Assembly: GCF_025574485.1 (NCBI RefSeq)
Contig: NZ_JAOBPO010000001.1
Span: 813,501-877,500 of the forward strand
DNA: 64,000 nt
Reading direction: 5' to 3'
Origin: Kordiimonas aquimaris
GTDB taxonomy: Bacteria > Pseudomonadota > Alphaproteobacteria > Sphingomonadales > Kordiimonadaceae
The stretch's first letter is position 1. Each line of letters opens with the position of its first letter. Positions 56,166 to 64,000 of this stretch are shown piece by piece. The translations under genes and the position numbers were made by a program. A model generated the notes under the pieces. The model had not been told where the DNA came from and ran no database searches. It worked only from the letters and a program-made list of their open reading frames with translations.

Positions 56166-56818
56166 TGGTGGGACAGACAGTTAAAATCCCTGTTTCTAAG
56201 CTTATAACGAGCTTCCTTTTCTGCGCACTAGTGTTGCTTGCAGGGTGTGGACCGCTTATCTCTTTCGGTGATGATGGACCTGCTGATGATGTCTATAATC
56301 TGAGCTACGAAGGTGGTTATAGTGCGAATGTGGACAGTGAAAACATCATCTACCTGGAGGAGCCTTTGATGAATCAGGGACTGTCAGGTGTTGATATTGC
56401 TGTTGCTTTGCCTGACGATCAACGGTCAACTCTTAAAGGTGTGCGCTGGGCGGGTAATTCTGCTGATCTTGTACGCGATTATCTCGTGCGTTCCTTAAGC
56501 GAGAAATCGGGTGTTAAATTATTGGGCGATGGTGGTCTGGATGTGCGGGCAGGGTGCCGTATGACCGTGAAAGTATGGTCTTTTGAGTTCGCTCCTGGTG
56601 AACGCAGCAGAGACGATACAGTTGACGTGGCTATCGAGTTTTCACTGGTGCGATACCGCGATGGACACCTTGTGGGGCAACGTGCCTTCAATGTGAGTAC
56701 AGCCATTGATACAAACCAAGGAAATAGTGTTGTTGCCGGGTTTCGGGCAGGCATGCATGCATTGAGCGGCGACGCCGCCAACTGGCTTGGGCCGCTTGGT
56801 AGTAATTGCGCACTATAA
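56165..56818 (+). CDS. ABC-type transport auxiliary lipoprotein
   Basis: A 217-residue lipoprotein (lipobox LLAGC, Cys at about residue 29) of the family that accompanies MCE transporters, PqiC-like in fold. Seen: YNLSYEGGYSANV, SVDIAVALPDDQ-type strands, CRMTVKVWSFEF and VAIEFSLVRYRDG. It overlaps mlaD by one base and ends the operon. It is likely attached to the outer membrane facing the periplasm (inference). Confidence 0.9.
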   Translation: MVGQTVKIPVSKLITSFLFCALVLLAGCGPLISFGDDGPADDVYNLSYEGGYSANVDSENIIYLEEPLMNQGLSGVDIAVALPDDQRSTLKGVRWAGNSADLVRDYLVRSLSEKSGVKLLGDGGLDVRAGCRMTVKVWSFEFAPGERSRDDTVDVAIEFSLVRYRDGHLVGQRAFNVSTAIDTNQGNSVVAGFRAGMHALSGDAANWLGPLGSNCAL

Positions 56819-56829
56819 ACTATTGATTT

Positions 56830-58074
56830 CTATACGGCTCGTTTTGAATGGAGATGTGGTCTTCTACGGTTTTCCCACCATGCCCAAGTGAATGCAATAA
56901 GCCCGATTGATATTACGACAACGAATGGCAAATAAGTTGTTGTCGCGCTGAACAAAAGGCCACCGATTAGAGGCCCCATAACGCGCCCTAGAGCACCAAA
57001 CCCGTTTGACAGACCAAGTGCCGCGCCTTGCCGTTCCTTTTGTGTTCGCTGTGACAGTAGGCTGTTAAGCGCTGGATAGCTCATGGCGAGAGCACCCAAA
57101 ACAAGCGGGAATCCAATGATTGCCGTAATACTTGATGGCGGTCCAAATATAACGATTAAGCAGCCGGTAATGTGAACAACAGCACAATATTGAAGTGATT
57201 TTACTTCGCCGAATGCCTTGAACATTGGTCCCACGGTCCACAGTTGCTGTATGAAAACGAAAACACCAGCAGCCATCATCAAGAAGCCAACCTCTCTTGC
57301 TGTCCATCCAAGCGTGGTATCCAGCCATAAAGGTACGATTAGAAAGCTAATGCTTTGACCAACTGCGGCAATAATGAACATAGCAAATAAAGGTGCACGC
57401 TCAGGGGCTGAAATTATTTCCCGCCATTGAGGTTTTGTTTTTTGTGGTTCCGGTTGAGCATGAAATTCGGATTGCTGCCCGATCTCCGGTAAACCGGCTT
57501 CAATGTTATCTACCACGTTTTTGCTTTTGCTCGGGTTTGTTTCCTGCACATAAATGGCCGTTAGTATCAATGCAATAAGAGAAAGCACGCTTGCTGCAAG
57601 GCCGGGCCAAAAGATGGACGTTTCACCACCAATTGTGCTGAGGTAACCACCTATTCCAGGCCCGAATGCGAAACCTAAACCAAAAGCGGCACCAATACGT
57701 CCCATTGCTTTGCCGCGGTTACTTTCATCAGTGATATCTGCCATTGATGCCATGACGATACCGATGTTGCCGGACATAGCCCCTGATATCGCTCTTGCCA
57801 CAAATATCATCCATAAACTTGTTGATAGAGCCAACATTAAATATGCAAGCGCTGCTCCGAGAAACGTAATTGCAAGAGCTGGCTTTCTGCCAATTCTGTC
57901 GGATAATTTCCCCCAAACAGGTCCAATAGTGAAGGCCGTAAAAGCATAGATAGACATAATCCCGGCAATGGTGATGCTGTCACCGCCATATGTTTGCGCA
58001 ATGAAAGGCAGGATCGGCAAGATCATACCAAATCCGACGAGGTCGATAAAAATTGCCAGCAGTATAACAGGCAT
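56830..58074 (-). CDS. MFS transporter (TetA/Bmr-like drug:H+ antiporter group)
   Basis: A 414-residue protein with twelve hydrophobic segments. The DHA1 signatures are VGFGMILPILPF at the start, GKLSDRIGRKPAL between helices 2 and 3, and the gate region GFGLGFAFGPGIGGYLS. The central cytoplasmic loop is about 35 residues. I start at ATG 58074 because AAGGA lies 8 bases upstream; GTG 58110 is an alternative. The substrate is not deducible. Confidence 0.9.
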   Translation of the reverse strand: MPVILLAIFIDLVGFGMILPILPFIAQTYGGDSITIAGIMSIYAFTAFTIGPVWGKLSDRIGRKPALAITFLGAALAYLMLALSTSLWMIFVARAISGAMSGNIGIVMASMADITDESNRGKAMGRIGAAFGLGFAFGPGIGGYLSTIGGETSIFWPGLAASVLSLIALILTAIYVQETNPSKSKNVVDNIEAGLPEIGQQSEFHAQPEPQKTKPQWREIISAPERAPLFAMFIIAAVGQSISFLIVPLWLDTTLGWTAREVGFLMMAAGVFVFIQQLWTVGPMFKAFGEVKSLQYCAVVHITGCLIVIFGPPSSITAIIGFPLVLGALAMSYPALNSLLSQRTQKERQGAALGLSNGFGALGRVMGPLIGGLLFSATTTYLPFVVVISIGLIAFTWAWWENRRRPHLHSKRAV

Positions 58075-58216
58075 AATGGCGGTCCTTGAAAATCGCGCTT
58101 TGTTTACCACTGTATTGAGGGAGAAAGCGATCTGTGTCAGTCTTAATTCCAGATGTGCGTTAGTTAAAGGTTACTACGCGGTTAGTTAGGTAGGCTGTAA
58201 ATGATAAGGAATCAAG

Positions 58217-58975
58217 GTGCGTCCTGATGTTTTAACATTACACAGGTTTTATGAGAGCGCTATCGGCAATGCTGTTTGTGAACTTATCCATGCGCGCATT
58301 AGTACGCTTTGGTCGATTCGGCCCAACGCTACCACATACGGCTTAGGGTTTGCGTTGCCTTATCTAGACCGCCTTGCTGTTTCTAATGATGATGAGAACC
58401 CGCAAAAAACCTTTGCTTTGATGCCTGCGGCACAAGGTGTGTGCCATTGGCCGAGTATGCAGAATAATGCAACAACTCTTGTTGATGAATATCATCTGCC
58501 GCTTGCGGACTCAGCTGTAGAGCGCTTGTTGGTGGTTCATGCACTTGAGCATACACACCGACCGGCACATTTTTTCCGTGAGATTTGGCGGGTATTGGCA
58601 CCTGGCGGGCAAGTGGTTGTTGTGACACCTAACCGTCGGCGCACTTGGTCTGCCCTTGATACAACACCATTTGGACATGGTCGTCCGTATTCTCGGAGTC
58701 AGATATACAACTTGATGAAAGAACAAATGCTGCCACCGGAGACGTGGGATACCGCTTTGATGTTGCCGCCGTTTAGATGGCCGGGTGTGGGAAAAATGAT
58801 GCGGATAACAGAGCGTACTATGCACGCGCTTGGTAAAAATATGGGTGGCGCCCTTATCGTTTCTGCACGCAAGCAGGTATATGGGGCGTTACCGAAGCAA
58901 TATATACAACCACGAACACAGCCGGTGTTAACTGGTTTTCAGAAAGACCTCCGTGATAAAAAAGACGCAGAATAG
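58217..58975 (+). CDS. Class I SAM-dependent methyltransferase
   Basis: A 252-residue protein. The methyltransferase type 11 middle is visible: LPLADSAVERLLVVHALEHTHRPAHFFREIWRVLAPGGQVVVVTPN. The N-terminal part has a weakly conserved glycine motif (TYGLGFALPYLDRL) instead of a clear GXGXG. The C-terminus is basic. It belongs to the group of unassigned methyltransferases usually found beside gloB in alphaproteobacteria; gloB is not seen here. Substrate unknown. Confidence 0.85.
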   Translation: MRPDVLTLHRFYESAIGNAVCELIHARISTLWSIRPNATTYGLGFALPYLDRLAVSNDDENPQKTFALMPAAQGVCHWPSMQNNATTLVDEYHLPLADSAVERLLVVHALEHTHRPAHFFREIWRVLAPGGQVVVVTPNRRRTWSALDTTPFGHGRPYSRSQIYNLMKEQMLPPETWDTALMLPPFRWPGVGKMMRITERTMHALGKNMGGALIVSARKQVYGALPKQYIQPRTQPVLTGFQKDLRDKKDAE

Positions 58976-59092
58976 CTCTTTATTCGCGCGCTGATGTTGT
59001 ATTATAATTGCTTCATGCTTGGCACTTGTGTCATAAAATTACAAAATTGATCTATTGAAATTAACGTATTATTTGATCCGGAGTTTATCGAA

Positions 59093-59302
59093 ATGAGTGA
59101 TGCCCCAAAAGAAACCAAAATGGCTGAAAATCAAGAAATGGCAATACGTCAGGTTGCCAATGCGTTACACCGTTTGAATGACGCCGTTATTAGTGCTGTG
59201 GGGCAGGGAGTAACTGTTGAATTGATGCGCGCATCTCGTTACCACGACGAAGCTGGTGCATGGGGCGACATGCTGGTTCCTATTATTCATAAGCAAAGTT
59301 AA
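59093..59302 (+). CDS. Small protein of unknown function
   Basis: A 69-residue, mostly helical protein: QEMAIRQVANALHRLNDAVISAVGQGVTVELMRASRYHDE. No signal peptide or membrane helix; no family recognised. It starts with an ATG preceded by CCGGAG, lies 117 bases after the methyltransferase gene and 29 bases before rraA, and is probably co-transcribed with rraA. Confidence 0.65.
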   Translation: MSDAPKETKMAENQEMAIRQVANALHRLNDAVISAVGQGVTVELMRASRYHDEAGAWGDMLVPIIHKQS

Positions 59303-59331
59303 CGCGGCCCTTTCCGCGGGAGAACAGTTTC

Positions 59332-59832
59332 ATGCGCGATATACCAACACCAAAACTTGCAACTGCAGATGTTTGCGATGCTAAAGGTGTGGATGCGCTT
59401 GTGCTTGATCTTTCACTCAATGATTATGGCGGCAGGCTGGATTTTGCTGGGCCTGCTGTTACACTTCGCACATTAGATGACAATACGAAGCTAAAAGAAT
59501 TGGTTGGCACACCGGGCGAAGGGCGCGTCATCGTTGTAGATGGTCGTGCCAGCGAACGGTCAGCCTTGCTGGGTGGAAATCTGGCTGCAATGGCTGCTGG
59601 AAATGGCTGGGCCGGGGTTATACTGAACGCCTGCGTACGCGATGTGCATGAACTATATCGTGAGGATATAGGTATTAAGGCCATTGGTACCTGTCCGCGT
59701 CGTAGTGAAAAGCAAAATCGCGGCGAAATAGATGCGGTTGTGACAATAGGCGGTATTCTTATTTACCCCGGTGACTGGGTTATTGCAGACGGTGACGGCG
59801 TTGTTGTGTGCCGCGAACTGCCGTCACTCTAG
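59332..59832 (+). CDS. RraA family protein (RNase E regulator or HMG/CHA aldolase-like)
   Basis: A 166-residue RraA-fold protein: ATADVCDAKG, AGPAVTLRTLDDN, GEGRVIVVDGRAS, GGNLAAMAAGNGWAGVILNACVRDV and GDWVIADGDGVVV. The Arg-Asp pair in ACVRDV is where aldolase members hold the catalytic metal. It is of the short RraA length, so either RNase E inhibition or 4-hydroxy-4-methyl-2-oxoglutarate aldolase activity is possible. Convergent with metW. Confidence 0.92.
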   Translation: MRDIPTPKLATADVCDAKGVDALVLDLSLNDYGGRLDFAGPAVTLRTLDDNTKLKELVGTPGEGRVIVVDGRASERSALLGGNLAAMAAGNGWAGVILNACVRDVHELYREDIGIKAIGTCPRRSEKQNRGEIDAVVTIGGILIYPGDWVIADGDGVVVCRELPSL

Positions 59833-59844
59833 CAAGAGTGACTA

Positions 59845-60483
59845 TTATTTGGCGCTGGTTTCGCCTGGTTCAATTAAAAATAAACCTTGGTCTGCAAATA
59901 GATTTGCGCGTGCAGGCCCCATTTGCAAACGTTTGCCCGCTTTTGAGTGCGGCACAAATTCGCGCACTTTAATACCTTCCTGATGCATCAAATCAAACAA
60001 GTCCAATATGGTACAGAAATGGATGTTATCTGTATTGTACCAGGTCTTTTTAAGTGTGCGCGTAACCGGCATGCGACCGCGTGTCATCAGGCTTAGGCGT
60101 ACGCGCCATTGCCCAAAGTTTGGAATGGTTACAATTGCTTTCTTGCCGATGCGCAATAATTCGAGCAAGACATTTTTGGGGCGATGGACAGCTTGTAGTG
60201 TGCGTGAAAGAATAACATAATCAAAACTACCGTCAGGATATTCACTCAAGTCGTTGTCAGCGTCCCCTTGAATGGCAAACAGCCCTTTTGCAACACAGGC
60301 ATTTACACCGCCCTGGCTGATTTCTATGCCTCGTCCGTCAATGTTTTTATGGTGCACCAGAAAAGACAATAAGCTGCCATCAGCGCAGCCTACATCAAGG
60401 ACACGGCTATCGGATTCTATAAGATCTGCAATAAGCTTGAGGTCAGGCCTGAGTGTGTTCTCGGGTTTACTATAATCCGTCAT
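59845..60483 (-). CDS. metW: Methionine biosynthesis protein MetW
   Basis: A 212-residue protein with a methyltransferase-like fold: [49 protein letters not shown]. It partners MetX, and its start overlaps the metX stop by 4 bases (ATGA), so the two are translated together. In organisms with this pair both are needed for efficient homoserine acetylation. Confidence 0.96.
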   Translation of the reverse strand: MTDYSKPENTLRPDLKLIADLIESDSRVLDVGCADGSLLSFLVHHKNIDGRGIEISQGGVNACVAKGLFAIQGDADNDLSEYPDGSFDYVILSRTLQAVHRPKNVLLELLRIGKKAIVTIPNFGQWRVRLSLMTRGRMPVTRTLKKTWYNTDNIHFCTILDLFDLMHQEGIKVREFVPHSKAGKRLQMGPARANLFADQGLFLIEPGETSAK

Positions 60484-61763
60484 GATTTTGCTCCTTTTGG
60501 CAAAGGTGCATATGATTTGGCAGCCGAGTCGAGAAAACCCGTTAGCATAGCGTCCATCTCAGGTGCTTCCAATAAGAAGGCATCATGGCCGTGCGCGGAT
60601 TGAATTTCTGCAAAGCTAACAGGCACACCAGCAGCGTTGAGTGCGTGGACGATTCGTTTATTTTCTATAGTTGGGTATAACCAGTCGGAGGTGAAGCTAA
60701 TGACACAGCACCTGACATGTGTTGCACCTGTGAACGCATCTGCAAGGCGCCCGTTGTATCGTCCCGGTATGTCCAGATAATCCATTGCGCGTGTAATATA
60801 GAGATAACTATTGGCATCGAAACGATCCACAAACGTGGAGCCTTGATGACGAAGGTAGCTCTCTACCTGAAAGTCAGCATCGAAACCGAAGGTTACCGTG
60901 TCACGTTCTTGCAGGTTTCTGCCAAACTTTTTGGTTAATGCATCCTCAGACAGATAAGTTATATGCGCTGTCATGCGTGCAACAGAAAGACCTTTGGCAG
61001 GCTTTTCATCATGTTCATAATATGCGCCGGTGGACCAGTTCGGGTCTGCCATCACTGCTTGACGGCCTACTTCATGGAACGCAATATTTTGTGCTGTATG
61101 TCTTGCGGCAGAGGCAATGACAACAGCACTGTGCAATCTTTCAGGGTATGTTGTTAGCCACTCCAGAACTTGCATGCCGCCCATGGAACCACCTATCACC
61201 ATCAATAAGCGATCAATGTTGAGTTCTTTGATTAATGCGGCTTGTACTTTAACCATGTCACGGATGGTAATAACGGGAAAATCAATACCCCATGATTTGT
61301 TGGTTTCAGGGTTAACAGAAGCTGGCCCTGTGGTGCCCAGGCAACTGCCAAGCACATTGGAGCAAACAACAAAATATTTGTCAGTATCAATCAGCTTACC
61401 GGGCCCTACTAAACGCCCCCACCACCCGGGCTTACCGGTGATTGGATGTGCGCTCGCGACATATTGATCACCGGTAAGAGCATGACAAATGAGTACTGCA
61501 TTTGAGGCTTCGGCATTCAAAGTGCCATATGTTTCAAAGGCGACGTCCACAGGTGAAAGTTCTGCGCCGCCATCAAGCGTTAAGGGCTTGTCTTTAAACA
61601 GAGTAAGACGATTGCTGTTAGGGTTGATCACGTGAACGGCTCCGGCGCTATTGAGGCGCTCAGAAAACCCTTCCGGCGGCAACTTGTCAACCAAGACAAA
61701 CTTTCCTTTGCCTTTGCCTTTCTCGGCGTCTAATTGTATGCGGGCGTTTACTGCGGCTTTCAC
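60480..61763 (-). CDS. metX: Homoserine O-acetyltransferase
   Basis: A 427-residue alpha/beta hydrolase-fold acetyltransferase that acetylates homoserine in methionine synthesis. [21 protein letters not shown], nucleophile [12 protein letters not shown], and [11 protein letters not shown] (His) are present. The N-terminus is longer than usual and Lys/Gly-rich; the GTG at 61763 is the first start, but a later one near residue 24 is possible. Upstream there is no room for a SAM-II riboswitch. Confidence 0.94.
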   Translation of the reverse strand: MKAAVNARIQLDAEKGKGKGKFVLVDKLPPEGFSERLNSAGAVHVINPNSNRLTLFKDKPLTLDGGAELSPVDVAFETYGTLNAEASNAVLICHALTGDQYVASAHPITGKPGWWGRLVGPGKLIDTDKYFVVCSNVLGSCLGTTGPASVNPETNKSWGIDFPVITIRDMVKVQAALIKELNIDRLLMVIGGSMGGMQVLEWLTTYPERLHSAVVIASAARHTAQNIAFHEVGRQAVMADPNWSTGAYYEHDEKPAKGLSVARMTAHITYLSEDALTKKFGRNLQERDTVTFGFDADFQVESYLRHQGSTFVDRFDANSYLYITRAMDYLDIPGRYNGRLADAFTGATHVRCCVISFTSDWLYPTIENKRIVHALNAAGVPVSFAEIQSAHGHDAFLLEAPEMDAMLTGFLDSAAKSYAPLPKGAKS

Positions 61764-61809
61764 GCAGGTTTAACGGCAGTAATTTATGCATTTTATAATG
61801 GAGACAGAC

Positions 61810-62904
61810 ATGTCTGGTCCTAAAGCGCACGATTGGATTGCTGATATGGCACCCTATGTGCCAGGCAAATCATCAGTGTCAGGTGTTAAAAACCCGGTCA
61901 AATTGTCTTCAAATGAATGCGCTTATGGTCCCAGCCCTAAAGCAGTACAGGCATTTGCAGATGCGGCGGAAACCATGCTCCGTTACCCTGAGGGTGGTTC
62001 AGATAAATTGCGCCACGCTATTGCAGACGTTTACAAGCTTGATGCGGACCGTTTGATTTGTGGTACAGGGTCTGGTGATATTTTAACCTTGCTTATCCAC
62101 GCCTACACTGGCCCTGGTGACGAGATTATATACTCGGAATATGGATTTTCACTTTATCCTGTCCAAACAGAGGCTGTTGGTGCCACAGGTGTTGCAGTGC
62201 CTAATAAAAATTGGGCCGCTGATGTTGACGGTATACTGGCCGCAGTTAGTGAAGATACAAAGCTTGTTTTTGTTGATAATCCTAATAATCCGACAGGTGC
62301 TTATCTTTGTGAGCGTGAAATAGAACGGTTACACGCAGGGTTGCCGCAAGATGTTCTCCTCGTTCTGGATGGTGCATACGCTGAATGTGTCACGGCAAAA
62401 GACTATTGCGCTGGCGAAAGGCTTGTGGAACGCGCCGAGAATGTAGTTATGACGCGTACCTTTTCAAAAATGTATGCTTTGGCAGGCTTGCGTGTAGGTT
62501 GGGCGTATGGTCCACGGCGTATCGTTGACATGTTGAACCGTATTCGCATGCCTTTTAATGTCAGTGTCTCGGCGCAACCAGCTGCTGCAGCAGCTGTGCA
62601 GGATGAGGATCATTTGCGCGCATCTGTTGCCTTTAATGATGAATGGCGCGCTGCCATGACTGCGGGCCTAACTGCGTTGGGGCTTGATGTTGTAACTAGC
62701 CAGGCGAACTTTATATTGGTTGGTTTTCCTGCTGAAGGCGACAAGACGGCCAATCTTGCAAACCAATTTTTAAATGAGCATGGCTATATCGTGCGGGCAC
62801 TATCTGTCTTGCCTGATCACTTGCGTATATCTGTGGGCACGGCGGAGCAGAATAATGCGGTCATTGCTATTTTGACTGAATTTATGAATGGATCACCGCA
62901 ATGA
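61810..62904 (+). CDS. hisC: Histidinol-phosphate / aromatic aminotransferase
   Basis: A 364-residue class I/II PLP aminotransferase. KLSSNECAYGPSP, CGTGSGDILTLL, VDNPNNPTGAYL and the PLP-lysine motif TFSKMYALAGLRVGW are clear. ATG 61810 has GGAG 6 bases upstream; the frame continues to 61786. Placed before tyrA, it may transaminate prephenate or aromatic keto acids as well as histidinol phosphate. The stop overlaps tyrA. Confidence 0.94.
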   Translation: MSGPKAHDWIADMAPYVPGKSSVSGVKNPVKLSSNECAYGPSPKAVQAFADAAETMLRYPEGGSDKLRHAIADVYKLDADRLICGTGSGDILTLLIHAYTGPGDEIIYSEYGFSLYPVQTEAVGATGVAVPNKNWAADVDGILAAVSEDTKLVFVDNPNNPTGAYLCEREIERLHAGLPQDVLLVLDGAYAECVTAKDYCAGERLVERAENVVMTRTFSKMYALAGLRVGWAYGPRRIVDMLNRIRMPFNVSVSAQPAAAAAVQDEDHLRASVAFNDEWRAAMTAGLTALGLDVVTSQANFILVGFPAEGDKTANLANQFLNEHGYIVRALSVLPDHLRISVGTAEQNNAVIAILTEFMNGSPQ

Positions 62905-63833
62905 ATGATATAGCAAATAGCAAGGCGGCAGTTGTCGATAAGCTTGTCATAATAGGTGCTGGGTTAATTGGGTCATCGGTTGCACGAGCCGCAAAGCAAT
63001 ATTGTGCCGCGAAGTCTATAATCATTGCTGACCAGAACAAGGCTGTGTTGGATGAAGCGCAAGCCTTGGCTATTGCAGATGGGTATTTTGATGATGCTGG
63101 TGAGGCGGTGCAGGATGCAGATCTGGTGATTCTGGCTGTACCAGTTGGGGCTATGGCGTCAGTAGGCGAGTATATTGCCGCGCATCTGAAGAGCGGCTCA
63201 ATTGTCAGTGATGTTGGCTCTGTAAAAAACAGCGTCTTGCTGGCTCTTGCGCCGATAATATCGGATCATGTGCATCTTATCCCGGGGCATCCAGTGGCAG
63301 GGACTGAAAAGTCGGGACCATCAGCAGGTTTTGCCAGTCTTTTTGATGGGCGGTGGTGTATTTTGACGCCGCCTGATGGCGTGGACGCCGCTGCGTGCAG
63401 CACATTGAAAGCATTTTGGGAGCAGCTGGGCAGTACAGTTGAGGTTATGTCTGCACCGCATCACGATTTGGTGTTGGCCATTACGTCCCATGTACCTCAT
63501 TTGATCGCATACAATATTGTGGGTACGGCTAATGACCTTGAAACTGTCACACGTTCCGAGGTGATCAAGTATTCAGCGGGAGGCTTTCGCGATTTTACAC
63601 GGATTGCTGCTTCTGATCCAACTATGTGGCGTGATGTTTTTCTTAACAACAAGGAAGCTGTACTTGAAATGCTGGGTCGGTTTAGTGAAGACTTAACTGC
63701 CCTTCAGCGTGCCATTCGCTGGGAAGACGGGGACGCACTGTTTGAGTTATTTTCGCGTACACGCGAAATTCGCCGTAGCATTATTGATGCGGGACAGGAT
63801 GAAAATGCACCTGACTTTGGCCGTAAGCATTAG
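62901..63833 (+). CDS. tyrA: Prephenate/arogenate dehydrogenase
   Basis: A 310-residue TyrA-type dehydrogenase of tyrosine synthesis: NAD-binding GAGLIGSSVARAA, DADLVILAVPVG, DVGSVKNSVL, HPVAGTEKSGP and the His in TSHVPHLIAYN. Start ATG 62901 overlaps the hisC stop by 4 bases. Whether prephenate or arogenate is the substrate cannot be decided from sequence. Confidence 0.95.
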   Translation: MNDIANSKAAVVDKLVIIGAGLIGSSVARAAKQYCAAKSIIIADQNKAVLDEAQALAIADGYFDDAGEAVQDADLVILAVPVGAMASVGEYIAAHLKSGSIVSDVGSVKNSVLLALAPIISDHVHLIPGHPVAGTEKSGPSAGFASLFDGRWCILTPPDGVDAAACSTLKAFWEQLGSTVEVMSAPHHDLVLAITSHVPHLIAYNIVGTANDLETVTRSEVIKYSAGGFRDFTRIAASDPTMWRDVFLNNKEAVLEMLGRFSEDLTALQRAIRWEDGDALFELFSRTREIRRSIIDAGQDENAPDFGRKH

Positions 63834-63838
63834 TTGAT

Positions 63839-64000
63839 TTATTTAAACAGTGGCGTGGCTCTGCCGATAGTTTGATCACCTAGCTGTATAAGTCCATTTT
63901 GCAGAGTTAATGATGTTTGATCAGGTGCAATTTCTTCAGGAAGTAGCCCAATACGCGGGGCCAGTTTAGTAAATGTATCCCAGTCATTAATAACAACAGA
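63839..64000 (-). CDS. C-terminal end of a DUF2125-like protein (cut by window)
   Basis: The minus-strand frame from base 64000 to a TAA at 63839 reads through 53 residues, including LAPRIGLLPEEIAPDQTSL and a C-terminal GLIQLGDQTIGRATPLF. The end pattern and the position convergent with tyrA match DUF2125 proteins of alphaproteobacteria. Only the last part is visible, so this is a family-level suggestion. Only 5 bases separate it from the tyrA stop. Confidence 0.6.
   Translation of the reverse strand, partial: SVVINDWDTFTKLAPRIGLLPEEIAPDQTSLTLQNGLIQLGDQTIGRATPLFK

Noticed and set aside
61764-61809. SAM-II riboswitch before metX
   Set aside because: Common in alphaproteobacteria, but only 46 bases separate metX from hisC and no SAM-II pseudoknot sequence is visible.

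Overview
The window looks like chromosomal DNA of a free-living, probably marine alphaproteobacterium. The evidence is gene content and order: trpF-trpB-trpA; ffs (SRP RNA)-dnaX-ybaB-recR; dapE-dapD; metX-metW facing hisC-tyrA-DUF2125; TauE/SafE with TIGR02186; a GGDEF protein with DUF2336; and a MerR-led beta-oxidation operon. Base composition looks slightly below 50% GC by eye. A Kordiimonadales-like lineage is possible, but I cannot prove it. I saw no tRNA, rRNA, CRISPR array, insertion sequence or prophage.

Layout. 1-4227 (minus): a delta3,5-delta2,4-dienoyl-CoA isomerase, a TolB-like/TM2 membrane protein, trpF, trpB and trpA (cut by the window edge), packed like one operon. 4330-6978 (minus): a small membrane protein and a Cro-type repressor as a pair, then DUF2461, an AhpD-like protein and a B3/4-domain protein. 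7275-8617 (plus): a three-gene cassette of two lipoprotein-like proteins and a 61-residue protein, unrecognised. 8698-14472 (minus): MerR regulator, acyl-CoA dehydrogenase, thiolase and the bifunctional hydratase/dehydrogenase, with a palindromic operator candidate upstream. 14705-19922: Mpo1-like protein, TauE/SafE exporter, TIGR02186, TusA, biotin synthase and a membrane-anchored peroxiredoxin-like protein.

19924-24555 (minus): three tandem, secreted DUF547 paralogues, the last one frameshifted, then a Bax-inhibitor-1 protein. 24667-28689: a YbbA/YbbP-type ABC system divergent from a TesA-like esterase. 28766-33785: ThpR, an alpha/beta hydrolase lipoprotein, fructosamine kinase, LMW phosphatase, sirtuin, pterin dehydratase and NudC. 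33843-37472: SRP RNA with its promoter, dnaX (with an A8 slippery run), ybaB, a GIY-YIG protein, recR and a GFA protein. 37526-45078: dapE, dapD, a HAD nucleotidase, a diguanylate cyclase with DUF2336, argB and a lysoplasmalogenase.

45231-56818: an LplT-like MFS protein, a short CDF transporter, an aspartoacylase-like protein, ferrochelatase, PCuAC, prolyl aminopeptidase, then an ATP-grasp ligase/nucleotidyltransferase pair placed just before a four-gene Mla-type lipid-transport operon. 56830-64000: an MFS transporter, a methyltransferase, a small protein, an RraA-like protein, metX-metW, hisC-tyrA and the 3' end of a DUF2125 gene.

Most of the window is housekeeping metabolism. The parts least explained by known biology are the 7275-8617 cassette, the DUF547 tandem array with its frameshift, the ATP-grasp/nucleotidyltransferase pair next to the Mla operon, and the TolB-like/TM2 protein upstream of trpF.
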